Source: UBA1181 sp045226255 (GTDB taxonomy: Bacteria; Bacteroidota; Bacteroidia; Bacteroidales; Paludibacteraceae). Taken from it: DNA of 64,000 nt. Positions within the stretch are counted from its first letter, which is position 1. The number at the start of each line of letters is the position of its first letter. The stretch covers positions 95,618 to 159,617 of the forward strand of contig JBGVCG010000014.1 of assembly GCA_045226255.1 (NCBI GenBank), given 5' to 3'. Shown one piece after another: positions 35,916-44,267 of this stretch. A program made the translations under genes and the position numbers. A model generated the notes under the pieces. It ran no database searches, was not told the DNA's origin, and saw only the letters and a program-made list of their open reading frames with translations.

Positions 35916-37463
35916 ATGAAGAAAGACAGGATTCTCTGGGCTGACGATGAAATAGACCTGCTGAAGGCACATATCCTCTTTCTCGAAGCGAAAGGCTACG
36001 AGGTAGTATGTGTCAACAATGGTAAAGATGCGGTGCAATGCTGCAAGGAGCAACATTTCGACATCATATTCCTCGACGAGAATATGCCAGGTCTCAGCGG
36101 TCTGGAAGCGCTCTCCCTCATCAAGGAGAAGGACACCAGCGTGCCCATCGTCATGATTACCAAAAGCGAGGAGGAGAACCTGATGGAGCAAGCCATCGGG
36201 AAACAAATCGCAGACTATCTGATCAAGCCAGTCAACCCGAACCAGATCCTGCTTTCCATCAAAAAGAACATCAATAAGACGGAGATCGTCTCCTCCACCA
36301 CCACAGACGACTACCGCACCGAGTTCGCCAAAATAGGTATGCTCATCAATGAATCGACCCAATTCGAAGACTGGGTGGAGGTATATAAAAAATTAGTATA
36401 CTGGGAGATTCAGTTGGAAAATGCAGACAGTCAAATGCAAGACCTGCTACGTATGCAAAAGGAGGAGGCCAACTCCACCTTCGTGAAATACATCAAAAAG
36501 AATTACGAGGATTGGTTCACCCCCGATGCCCAACGTCCGATGCTCAGCCATGAACTCTTCAAGAAATGTATCTTCCCGGTGCTGGACAACGGAGAAAAAG
36601 TGTTCCTCATCATATTGGACAACTTCCGTCTAGACCAATGGAGGGTGATCAAGGACTTGCTGTCCAACGATTTCGTCGTGGAGAACGAGGAGATCTACAG
36701 CAGTATCCTCCCGACCGCCACACAATATGCGAGAAACGCCATCTTCGCCGGACTGCTCCCCGCACAGATCAAGAAGATGTTCCCTCAATACTGGGTGGAA
36801 GAGGGCGATGACGAAGGCAAAAACATCTACGAGAAAGAGTTGCTACAGTCTCAGATTGACCGATACAGGAAGAAATACACCTTCTCCTACCATAAGATCA
36901 ACGACCCTTCGGCGGGAGAGAAACTCGTCACGGAACTTCCCCAACACATCGGCAAGCAACTGAATGTGGCTGTGTACAACTTCGTGGACATGCTTTCTCA
37001 TGCCCGCACGGACTCCAAAATGATCAGGGAGCTCGCTTCGTCGGAAGCCGCCTACCGTTCGCTCACCAAGTCTTGGTTCCAGCACTCGCCTATACTGGAC
37101 CTCTTCAAGGCTTTGGCACAACAGGACGTCAAAATCATGATCACGACCGACCATGGCACCATCCGAGCGGACAAGGCCATCCGCGTGATCGGCGACAAGA
37201 ACACCAACACGAACCTACGATACAAAATCGGCAAAAACCTGGATTACAATCCGAAAGAGGTGATGGCCATCAAACAACCAGAAAAGATCGGTCTGCCTAT
37301 CCTCAACGTCAGCTCGACCTACATTTTTGCCGGAAACAACGATTTCTTCGCTTACCCTAACAATTACAACTACTACGTCTCCTACTACAAGAACACCTTC
37401 CAGCACGGAGGCATCTCCATCGAGGAAATGCTCATACCGCTCGTGACGCTACGCCGGAAATGA
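35916..37463 (+). CDS. porX: T9SS response regulator PorX (CheY receiver plus PglZ domain)
   Basis: Receiver domain at residues 1-120 with acidic pair about 10-12, phosphoacceptor Asp54 (IIFLDENMPG) and the conserved Lys in DYLIKPVNP. The rest (about 200-515) is an alkaline-phosphatase/PglZ-like domain with LDNFRLDQW, ILPTATQYARNAIFAGLLP and TTDHGT. In P. gingivalis PorX controls T9SS gene expression through SigP, and the C-terminal domain is a zinc-dependent phosphodiesterase active on oligonucleotides. It overlaps the 3' end of the leftward gene at 37449 by 15 bp. The PorY kinase gene is not in this window. Confidence 0.95.
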   Translation: MKKDRILWADDEIDLLKAHILFLEAKGYEVVCVNNGKDAVQCCKEQHFDIIFLDENMPGLSGLEALSLIKEKDTSVPIVMITKSEEENLMEQAIGKQIADYLIKPVNPNQILLSIKKNINKTEIVSSTTTDDYRTEFAKIGMLINESTQFEDWVEVYKKLVYWEIQLENADSQMQDLLRMQKEEANSTFVKYIKKNYEDWFTPDAQRPMLSHELFKKCIFPVLDNGEKVFLIILDNFRLDQWRVIKDLLSNDFVVENEEIYSSILPTATQYARNAIFAGLLPAQIKKMFPQYWVEEGDDEGKNIYEKELLQSQIDRYRKKYTFSYHKINDPSAGEKLVTELPQHIGKQLNVAVYNFVDMLSHARTDSKMIRELASSEAAYRSLTKSWFQHSPILDLFKALAQQDVKIMITTDHGTIRADKAIRVIGDKNTNTNLRYKIGKNLDYNPKEVMAIKQPEKIGLPILNVSSTYIFAGNNDFFAYPNNYNYYVSYYKNTFQHGGISIEEMLIPLVTLRRK

Positions 37464-38294
37464 TTTTCCTTTGTGATATGTCGCCAAGGCATCCATGGGC
37501 CGCCCCTCGATAGTGCGCACGACGTACCCGTAACGTTCGGCTACCTCTCGTAGAATATCCGAAAAATGGGAGGCGATGGAACCCACAAAACCCATATTCC
37601 GCACATCCGTAGGATACTGCAACACATTGCGCTCAAAAAAGGCGACAAAAGATTTCTCCACAACAGACTTACAATACGGCAACTCCACATTCTCCGCCAA
37701 GAAACGGGAGAATGTAGCCAAGAAACGATTAGGGAAACTGCCCCTGTAGACACCATCCATAATCGTCTTACGGTCAGCCCCATACCATTTCCAGAACCGC
37801 TCACACACACCAACGGGGGCACATCCCTTCAGGACATCCCCGACCAACTGCCGGCCCATGGTCGCCCCACTCCCCTCATCGCCAAGCACATAGCCCAACG
37901 GAGGAACATTGCTCACCACAACAGAACCATCATAATGACAGGAATTGGAACCCGTACCCATAATGCACGCAATACCCGCCTCGTCACCCAACGTGGCACG
38001 ACACGCCGCAAACAGGTCGCTATGCGCCTCTACCCTAGCCTTCGGAAAAAGGGAAGAGAGTATCTCGACGAAAAGAGGCTCGTAATCCGCCACACACCCC
38101 GCCCCGTAATAGTAGACAGAGTCGACAGTGGACGGAACGCACATATCACAGGAACGACTCAACTCCTCCCGTATGGCATCCGCATCCATGAAAAAAGGGT
38201 TGATCCCCGCCAACTCGGCAGAGAGATATGTACCATCCTCCTTGACCAAACGGACATCCGTCTTGGTGGAGCCCGCATCAAAAATCAAAAACAT
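37449..38294 (-). CDS. BadF/BadG-family ATPase, N-acetylglucosamine-kinase-like
   Basis: ASKHA-fold protein: phosphate-1 loop FDAGSTKTDVRLV (residues 4-16), then AACRAT, CIMGTGSNS, GYVLGDEGSGA and a C-terminal GFVGSIA. The order and sequence match the eukaryotic-type N-acetylglucosamine kinase group that is common in Bacteroidota, so it probably phosphorylates GlcNAc from cell-wall or host glycans. I start it at 38294 (MFLIFDAGST), giving 281 aa; the open frame goes further upstream but has no match. It converges with and overlaps porX. Confidence 0.88.
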   Translation of the reverse strand: MFLIFDAGSTKTDVRLVKEDGTYLSAELAGINPFFMDADAIREELSRSCDMCVPSTVDSVYYYGAGCVADYEPLFVEILSSLFPKARVEAHSDLFAACRATLGDEAGIACIMGTGSNSCHYDGSVVVSNVPPLGYVLGDEGSGATMGRQLVGDVLKGCAPVGVCERFWKWYGADRKTIMDGVYRGSFPNRFLATFSRFLAENVELPYCKSVVEKSFVAFFERNVLQYPTDVRNMGFVGSIASHFSDILREVAERYGYVVRTIEGRPMDALATYHKGKSFPA

Positions 38295-38316
38295 AAGATT
38301 AAGTATTGATCCTCCA

Positions 38317-38343
38317 CAAATGTAAGGAAAAATATCGTGCCAA
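38317..38343 (-). promoter_or_regulatory. Promoter for the GlcNAc-kinase-like gene
   Basis: On the minus strand TACATTTG (plus-strand 38317-38324) with TTG (38341-38343) 16 nt upstream; the start codon is 23 bp downstream. Confidence 0.5.
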
Positions 38344-38476
38344 CTCCTATTCGTCATACGAAATGAATCACCATTCACCACAATAAAACCACCCTTACTC
38401 TGAAAAATGACACGCAATAGGAAAAAAGATTGAAAAAAAATATAACTTTGAGGAGACAAACATAAAAGTGAAACAT

Positions 38477-39301
38477 ATGAGGACATCCATAGTCAAAGCA
38501 TTCCTTTTCGGATTGGCATGCACAAGCCTGATCGCCTGCAACGACGTCAACGAATCCCAGCTTCCTAAACAAGCCGCACAGTTCCTTTCGGAGCATTACA
38601 GCGATGTACCTATCACCCAAATCATGGATACCATCACACAGATGGGGTACACCGCCATCCTGGAGAACGGCACGGAAATCGATTTCGACGAGAACGGCGA
38701 GTGGGAGGAAATCAACTTCAAAAAGACCGAAGTGCCGGCATCCATCCTCCAATCATTGCCTCCGACCATGTCCTCCTACATAAAAGAGAACTACCCGGAA
38801 GCCAGTATCCGCAAAATCACCAAGAAGAACTTCGGGCGGAACAAGCTCATCTACAGGGTCACTTTCAATAAGCCGAATAAGATCGAGCTGTGCTTCACCA
38901 AAGAGGGAGAACTCATCAGCAACGACCCGCAAGACAAACGGGTGCCATCGGTGGCAAGGAATATCATCAGCCTATTCGATGGAGCGGAAATATCGACTGT
39001 CTACGTGGATGTGGACGGAGACTTCGAGATTGAGTTGGACGATAAAACAGAAATAGAGTTTGACAGGAAAGGCAATTGGTACGCCATCAAAACAAAGAAC
39101 AAAGCGTTCCCGGAGAAGTTCATGAAACAAATCCCTAATGCGATGACCAAATACGTGGCGAAGAAATACCCAGACCAATTCATCCGAAAGATCGAGAAGA
39201 AAAGCTACGGCTACCGTATCAGACTGAACAAGCCGAACGACATCGAACTATGTTTCACCAAAAACGGAATCCTCATCAACGAGGAGACCGAAAACGAATG
39301 A
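38477..39301 (+). CDS. PepSY-like two-domain lipoprotein, 274 aa
   Basis: The signal peptide ends in lipobox LIAC (Cys21), so it is lipid-anchored. Two similar halves follow (about residues 30-145 and 150-274). Each has a run like ENGTEIDFDENGEWEEI or DDKTEIEFDRKGNWYAI, then YIKENYPEASIRKI or YVAKKYPDQFIRKI, and ends in the repeated KPNxIELCFTKxG. This is the PepSY-like/DUF2874 family (BLIP-like fold), often extracytoplasmic. It is read with the SUMF1-fold gene 4 bp downstream. The ATG at 38477 is preferred over a GTG at 38468 that would add three residues. A role as inhibitor or binding protein is possible but not shown. Confidence 0.82.
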   Translation: MRTSIVKAFLFGLACTSLIACNDVNESQLPKQAAQFLSEHYSDVPITQIMDTITQMGYTAILENGTEIDFDENGEWEEINFKKTEVPASILQSLPPTMSSYIKENYPEASIRKITKKNFGRNKLIYRVTFNKPNKIELCFTKEGELISNDPQDKRVPSVARNIISLFDGAEISTVYVDVDGDFEIELDDKTEIEFDRKGNWYAIKTKNKAFPEKFMKQIPNAMTKYVAKKYPDQFIRKIEKKSYGYRIRLNKPNDIELCFTKNGILINEETENE

Positions 39302-39305
39302 TGAC

Positions 39306-40184
39306 ATGATGAACCGATTCACAACCATACTGCTGATTGCGGCGCTATCCATTCCGGGAGCCTTTGCGGCAGGCAAAAAATCAGCCAAAGAACAACCCGC
39401 CGCCCAAGGGCAACAACAGAGCAGCGCCTATAGGGAAGACCAGATAGCAAGGAAAAAGGCGATCCTGAAATTCAAGACGGTGTTCGTGGAGGGAGGATCC
39501 TTCACCATGGGATGCACCGCCGAGCAGGAAGACGAATGTTTCGCCCCCGAAAAGCCTGCACACCCAGTATTCGTGAGAAGCTTCGCCATCTGCAAGTACT
39601 GCGTCACGCAAAGGCAATGGAGGGAGGTCATGGGTAAGAACCCTAGCGATGTGCGCGACGAAGACTTCCCCGTCACCAACATATCATGGGATGACGCCCA
39701 AAAATTCATCGCCAAACTCAACAACTTCATGGGGACAAGCTACCGCCTCCCGACCGAAGCGGAATGGGAGTTCGCCGCAAGGGGCGGAATCTACTCGGAA
39801 AGCAAGAAATACAGCGGCAGCGAAGAATGTAGAATGGTCGCTTGGTACAAGGATAACGCCGGGGAACTACGTCCGAACGGCAAACGGAAAGGCAACGAAA
39901 TTGGTCTCTTCGACATGAGCGGCAACGTCTGGGAATGGTGTTCCGACTGGTACGGTCCTTACCCTACCGATACGGAGACCGAGCAAATCAACCCAGAGGG
40001 TGCGCCCGAAGGAAAAGAACGTGTCGTCAGAGGTGGCTACTTCGAAGGCCCCGCTATCTTCTGCCGCGTCTCCTGCAGGAACAAGAGCGAACCGAGCTAC
40101 GCCTCCAGCATCATTGGCCTGCGACTGGCGACCGACTTCACGGACGATGCGGAAAAACCGAGCGAAATGGAGCCAGAGCCCTAA
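39306..40184 (+). CDS. Secreted SUMF1/formylglycine-enzyme-fold protein, 292 aa
   Basis: A signal peptide (about residues 1-22, ending AFAA) precedes a Gln/Ala-rich stretch and then the SUMF1 fold (about 55-280), with FVEGGSFTMG, YRLPTEAEWEFAARGG, GNVWEWCSDWYG and GLRLATDF. The paired cysteines of true formylglycine-generating enzymes are not obviously positioned, so a structural or binding role is as likely as modification of sulfatases. It is 4 bp after the PepSY-like gene, so the two probably act together. A second SUMF1-fold protein in this window is GldJ. A terminator follows. Confidence 0.87.
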   Translation: MMNRFTTILLIAALSIPGAFAAGKKSAKEQPAAQGQQQSSAYREDQIARKKAILKFKTVFVEGGSFTMGCTAEQEDECFAPEKPAHPVFVRSFAICKYCVTQRQWREVMGKNPSDVRDEDFPVTNISWDDAQKFIAKLNNFMGTSYRLPTEAEWEFAARGGIYSESKKYSGSEECRMVAWYKDNAGELRPNGKRKGNEIGLFDMSGNVWEWCSDWYGPYPTDTETEQINPEGAPEGKERVVRGGYFEGPAIFCRVSCRNKSEPSYASSIIGLRLATDFTDDAEKPSEMEPEP

Positions 40185-40237
40185 TTCGCCCAGAAATCAT
40201 ACCACACACCTATAACGAGGTGGCAAGACGAACATAC

Positions 40238-40272
40238 AAAAGGCTTTCATCACAGGAAGCCTTTTGTTTTTT
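40238..40272 (+). terminator. Terminator after the SUMF1-fold gene
   Basis: AAAAGGCTT/AAGCCTTTT (40238-40246 and 40257-40265) followed by GTTTTTTT. The remaining part of the 337-bp gap to purE holds a short repeat (40355) and a promoter. Confidence 0.85.
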
Positions 40273-40354
40273 TATTTACTAGACCCCCATGTCACGACTC
40301 CTCCATTTATAAAGAGACGGGTAACGACTATTCGTCTGCGTTTCCGGGGTAGCA

Positions 40355-40379
40355 AATAGTAAATCGTCCAATAGTAAAT
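40355..40379. repeat. Two AATAGTAAAT units
   Basis: The 10-mer AATAGTAAAT occurs at 40355-40364 and 40370-40379 in the gap before purE. The same unit occurs twice at 53648-53678. Confidence 0.7.
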
Positions 40380-40446
40380 GTAACATTATATCTAATGCGG
40401 CAAATGAAACCACCGTACATTGGGTATCCCCTACCGGCAAAAAATC

Positions 40447-40477
40447 TTTGCGTTCAGGAAATAATTAGCTAATTTTG
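40447..40477 (+). promoter_or_regulatory. Promoter for purE-folK
   Basis: TTTG (40447-40450), 19-nt spacer and TAATTTTG (40470-40477), 44 bp before the purE start codon. Confidence 0.7.
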
Positions 40478-40521
40478 TTCATCGATTAGACGAATAAAAC
40501 GTTTTAAACAAACATAAGAAA

Positions 40522-41028
40522 ATGAACGCATTGGTTAGCATCATCATGGGCAGCACCTCCGACCTTCCGGTCATGGAGAAAGCCGCCAAATTCCTGGACG
40601 ACATGGAAGTACCATTCGAAATGAACGCACTCTCCGCCCATAGGACACCCGACGAAGTGGAAGAATTCGCCCGTTCCGCCAAAGGAAGAGGCATAAAAGT
40701 CATCATCGCAGGCGCTGGAATGGCCGCCGCATTGCCTGGCGTCATCGCAGCCAGCACGACCTTGCCCGTCATCGGAGTACCTATCAAGGGTATGTTGGAC
40801 GGACTAGACGCCATGCTCTCCATCATCCAAATGCCTCCTGGAATACCAGTCGCCACAGTAGGCGTGAACGGAGCGCAGAACGCCGCCATATTGGCCGTCG
40901 AGATGATGGCGCTCAGCGACAAGGCCTTGGCCGACAAGCTCGCGAAATACAAGGAGGGCCTGAAAGAGAAGATCGTGAAGGCCAACGCTGAACTCGCGGA
41001 GGTCAAATACAACTTCAAAACGAACTAA
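40522..41028 (+). CDS. purE: 5-(carboxyamino)imidazole ribonucleotide mutase PurE
   Basis: Class I PurE, which converts N5-CAIR to CAIR in purine synthesis. The family blocks are IIMGSTSDLPVM (residues 7-18), LSAHRTPDEVEEFA, IIAGAGMAAALPGVIA and VPIKGMLDGLDAMLSI. Length of 168 aa is standard. Other pur genes (purK) are not adjacent. It sits 12 bp upstream of folK, so the two are probably co-transcribed from the promoter at 40447. Confidence 0.96.
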   Translation: MNALVSIIMGSTSDLPVMEKAAKFLDDMEVPFEMNALSAHRTPDEVEEFARSAKGRGIKVIIAGAGMAAALPGVIAASTTLPVIGVPIKGMLDGLDAMLSIIQMPPGIPVATVGVNGAQNAAILAVEMMALSDKALADKLAKYKEGLKEKIVKANAELAEVKYNFKTN

Positions 41029-41040
41029 GTACTCCCCCAC

Positions 41041-41526
41041 ATGGCAACCGTCTTCCTTGGGATTGGCACCAATATCGGAAACAAAAAGAAGAACATCACG
41101 GATGCGACCATCATCATCGGATCCGTGATGGGCGAGATTCGTGCGTTGTCCTCCCTGTACGAGACGGAGCCATGGGGCTATGAATCCCCCAATACCTTCC
41201 TGAACGCCGTCATCCAGATAGAGACGGAGATAGAGCCCCAGAAATGCCTGGACATCGCTAAGGCCATCGAACGGGAGATGGGAAGAGTACACACCAAGGA
41301 GGGATACGAAGATAGGATCATCGACATCGATATCCTCTTCTACGACGACACAATTTATCACAGCGGGAACCTAACCATACCTCATCCGCTCATCGAAAAA
41401 AGGGACTTCGTGCTACGTCCCATGGCGGAGATCGCCCCCGATTTCAGACACCCTATTTCAGGGAAGACAATGAAAAATCTTTTGCATGAACTCAACAAAA
41501 AATCGGGAAAGGATTTGGACATATAA
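41041..41526 (+). CDS. folK: 2-amino-4-hydroxy-6-hydroxymethyldihydropteridine pyrophosphokinase
   Basis: HPPK transfers pyrophosphate from ATP to 6-hydroxymethyl-7,8-dihydropterin, giving the substrate used by FolP (folP is at 7938). The motif LGIGTNIGNK opens the protein, followed by SSLYETEPWGY, FLNAVIQIETE, IEREMGR and the Mg-binding RIIDIDILFYDD, and LTIPHPLIEKRDFVLRPM. Length is 161 aa. It ends close to a promoter for the GH43 gene. Confidence 0.95.
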   Translation: MATVFLGIGTNIGNKKKNITDATIIIGSVMGEIRALSSLYETEPWGYESPNTFLNAVIQIETEIEPQKCLDIAKAIEREMGRVHTKEGYEDRIIDIDILFYDDTIYHSGNLTIPHPLIEKRDFVLRPMAEIAPDFRHPISGKTMKNLLHELNKKSGKDLDI

Positions 41527-41543
41527 AAATTTATATATTTTTG
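41514..41543 (+). promoter_or_regulatory. Candidate promoter upstream of the GH43 gene
   Basis: TTTG (41514-41517), 18-nt spacer and TATTTTTG (41536-41543), beginning in the last codons of folK. It would leave a leader of about 230 nt. A second TATTTTTG at 41711-41718, closer to the gene, lacks a -33 element. A 7-bp inverted repeat ATAGGAT/ATCCTAT (41641-41647 and 41663-41669) lies in the leader. Confidence 0.4.
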
Positions 41544-41779
41544 TGGCGGAGGATTTTAATTGAGAAGATTTGATATTTTGTAGCATTTTAGGGTTAATTC
41601 GTTGAAATGCAATGCATTTAATATAATCGTGAATTAAAGAATAGGATACTTGTGAAAAAAAAATCCTATCATTTGAATTTTAATTCACAGAGATATGTAG
41701 TTTTCATGAATATTTTTGCACCGATGACTAGGAGGGTCATCAGGCAAAGAAAAAGAACAGAAATTAAAAACCATACGTC

Positions 41780-44239
41780 ATGAAGAACACATTTCAAAAC
41801 TTATGGGGCAAAGGGATTGTGGCATGTGCATGTGTAGCCATGTCATTCAATGCGTTTGCCCAAAACTCAAACCCTGAAAGTTATTTCAGCGGAGTGCGCA
41901 CAGCATCTGGATACAAACCACAATCCGACCATAACCCGTTGATGACTCAACGATATGGTGCGGACCCATATGCGATGGTCTATGACGACGAGGTGTTCGT
42001 CTACATGACCAGCGATAACTTCAAATACAGCGGTAACAGCATCGTGACAAACTCATACGAACAGATCCATACGATCAACTGTATCTCTTCCAAGGATATG
42101 GTCAACTGGACCGACCATGGTGTCATGGCTGTCGCCGGAAGTTCGGGCGCAGCCAGATGGGCGAACTGCTCATGGGCGCCTACCGCCATGCACGCCACAG
42201 TGAACGGGAAGGAGAAATTCTTCCTCTACTTCGCCAACAACGGTAGCGGTATCGGTGTTGTCACCAGCGATACGCCTTACGGGCCTTGGACGGACCCTAT
42301 CGGAGCCGAGCTGGTCTCCAGCCGTACGCCAACCTGCAACACGGTGACGTGGCTCTTCGACCCGGCTGTCCTCATGGACGATGACGGAACCGCTTACCTC
42401 TACTTCGGTGGAGGTGTGCCTCAAGGTAAAGCGTCAGACCCGGGAACCGCACGTGTTGTGAAATTGGGCAAAAACTACACCAGTTTGGATGGTAGTCCGA
42501 AAGCCATCAACCCGCCTTACCTCTTCGAGGATGCGGGTGCGAACAAGGTGGGCGACACTTACGTGTACAGCTATTGCTCCAACTGGGATTGCACGGGCAA
42601 CCCGATGAGCAATGCACAGATCTGTTACATGACAAGCAAGGATCCGATGGGACCATTCACCTACAAAGGGATGTTCCTTCCTAACCATAGCGAGTTCTTC
42701 CGGGGTAGCGGTGGAAACAACCACCACGCCGCCTTCAAGTTCAAGGACAAGTGGTATGTAACCTACCACGCATTGCTCCTCCAAATGAAGGATTCAAGGC
42801 TTGGAGGTCAAGACCTCGGCTACCGCTCCACCAACATCGATTACCTTTCGGTGGACGAGAGCACCGCAACCTTCAACAAGGCGAAGGGAACCCTCTCCGG
42901 CGTGGATCAGGTCCAGTATGTGAACCCATTCGATAAGGTGGAGGCTGAAACGATGGCCTGGATGGCTGGAATCGACACGAAAAACGGTGGATCCAACATG
43001 TTGGTGACCACAGGCGCCGCAGGAAACTGGACCGGTGTGGCCGGTGTGGACTTCGGCGAGGGCGCAAGCATCATTTCAGCTTACGTATCCTCCAAGAAAG
43101 AGGGTGCCATCAAAATCTGCAAAGGGAAAGTGGACGGAGATGTAATCGGTTATATCTCAGTGCCTAACACCAACGGGCAACTGCAAGAGGTGACCGCGAC
43201 ACTCACGAAAGCGATCTCAGGCGTATCCGATATCTTCTTCATCTATTCAGGCGACTTCGAGTTCGACTATTGGATGTGCAAGAAGGCTGACGTCTCCATC
43301 ATCGCTTCGGAGAACAGTGTGGAGGCACCTGCCACTATCTCATTGACCGTCAAGACATCAGAGGAGGGAATCACCAAAACTGACTACTACTTAGGCGAAG
43401 AACTGATCGGCAGCACGACAGAGGCTCCTTACACCTTCGAGTACGAGATTCCAGAGCCTGGAAAATATGAATTCCACGCTATCCTGACCAACAACGCAGG
43501 CAAGACATTCGAGTCGCCTACAGTGACAATCAGCGCACGTCTGGCGCAAGGTCCATACGAAGGTATCGCCCAAGAATTGCCAGGCAAGGTGGAGGCGGAG
43601 CGTTACGATGTCGGTGGCGCAGGCTATGCCTATGAAGACAATGAAGCTGAGAACCAAGGTGCGGAGAACAGTAATTTCAGAACCGACGAAGGCGTCGACA
43701 TCGACAGCAACGGTGACGGTGGCTACGTGTTGGGTTGGACGGCCAAGGGCGAATGGATAGAATATACCGTCAATGTCAAATACACCGACACCTACACGTG
43801 GGCGGCGAAGGTAGCCTCAGGTTCAAGCGGTTCCGCATTCAACATGAGCATGGACGGAAAAGACATCGCAGGCGGAACCATCAAAGTTCCTCAAGGGGAA
43901 GACTGGAAGACCTATTCACTCGTGGAGGGTACCACCACCCAATTGGAGGAAGGAAAGCATATTCTGAAGATTGAGATAGAAGGAGACTACGCCAACATCG
44001 ACTACATCGAGTTCAAGGCAGTCAACGAGCATGATGAAACAGGTCTCTTCATAGCGAAGAGCAACAAAGTTGTGAATGGAGAATATGAAGTATACTCAAT
44101 GTTGGGGAACTTGGTAGGTGAGTACAACATCTCCGGAACAACCATTGAGGACGGACTCAATGCCTACCACATCACAAGCGGGGCATACGTTGTTCGTCGA
44201 AAAGGTAGCACACAATCAGAACTGATATTACTTAAATAA
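41780..44239 (+). CDS. Secreted GH43 arabinofuranosidase/xylosidase-like enzyme with CBM6 modules and T9SS signal
   Basis: A signal peptide (about residues 1-28) precedes a five-bladed GH43 propeller (about 35-365) with the catalytic base in GADPYAMVYDD, the second Asp in DPAVLMDDDGTAY and a likely acid Glu in LFEDAG. A CBM6-like module (about 385-510), an Ig-like domain (about 515-590) and a second CBM6-like module (about 600-750, GWTAKGEWIEYTVNVKY) follow. The last 70 residues look like a T9SS C-terminal sorting domain (EYEVYSMLGNLV, SGAYVVRRKGS). It probably removes arabinose or xylose from arabinoxylan at the cell surface. Downstream genes are esterases of similar modular build. Confidence 0.88.
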   Translation: MKNTFQNLWGKGIVACACVAMSFNAFAQNSNPESYFSGVRTASGYKPQSDHNPLMTQRYGADPYAMVYDDEVFVYMTSDNFKYSGNSIVTNSYEQIHTINCISSKDMVNWTDHGVMAVAGSSGAARWANCSWAPTAMHATVNGKEKFFLYFANNGSGIGVVTSDTPYGPWTDPIGAELVSSRTPTCNTVTWLFDPAVLMDDDGTAYLYFGGGVPQGKASDPGTARVVKLGKNYTSLDGSPKAINPPYLFEDAGANKVGDTYVYSYCSNWDCTGNPMSNAQICYMTSKDPMGPFTYKGMFLPNHSEFFRGSGGNNHHAAFKFKDKWYVTYHALLLQMKDSRLGGQDLGYRSTNIDYLSVDESTATFNKAKGTLSGVDQVQYVNPFDKVEAETMAWMAGIDTKNGGSNMLVTTGAAGNWTGVAGVDFGEGASIISAYVSSKKEGAIKICKGKVDGDVIGYISVPNTNGQLQEVTATLTKAISGVSDIFFIYSGDFEFDYWMCKKADVSIIASENSVEAPATISLTVKTSEEGITKTDYYLGEELIGSTTEAPYTFEYEIPEPGKYEFHAILTNNAGKTFESPTVTISARLAQGPYEGIAQELPGKVEAERYDVGGAGYAYEDNEAENQGAENSNFRTDEGVDIDSNGDGGYVLGWTAKGEWIEYTVNVKYTDTYTWAAKVASGSSGSAFNMSMDGKDIAGGTIKVPQGEDWKTYSLVEGTTTQLEEGKHILKIEIEGDYANIDYIEFKAVNEHDETGLFIAKSNKVVNGEYEVYSMLGNLVGEYNISGTTIEDGLNAYHITSGAYVVRRKGSTQSELILLK

Positions 44240-44267
44240 CCACTATTATAACCAAAAACACTTTATC

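Noticed and set aside
38443..38450. TAACTTTG as promoter of the PepSY-like lipoprotein
   Set aside because: The only upstream TTG is 10 nt away, too close; without a -33 match I left it out.
40804..41361. Minus-strand open frame across purE and folK
   Set aside because: Overlaps two well-supported genes on the opposite strand.
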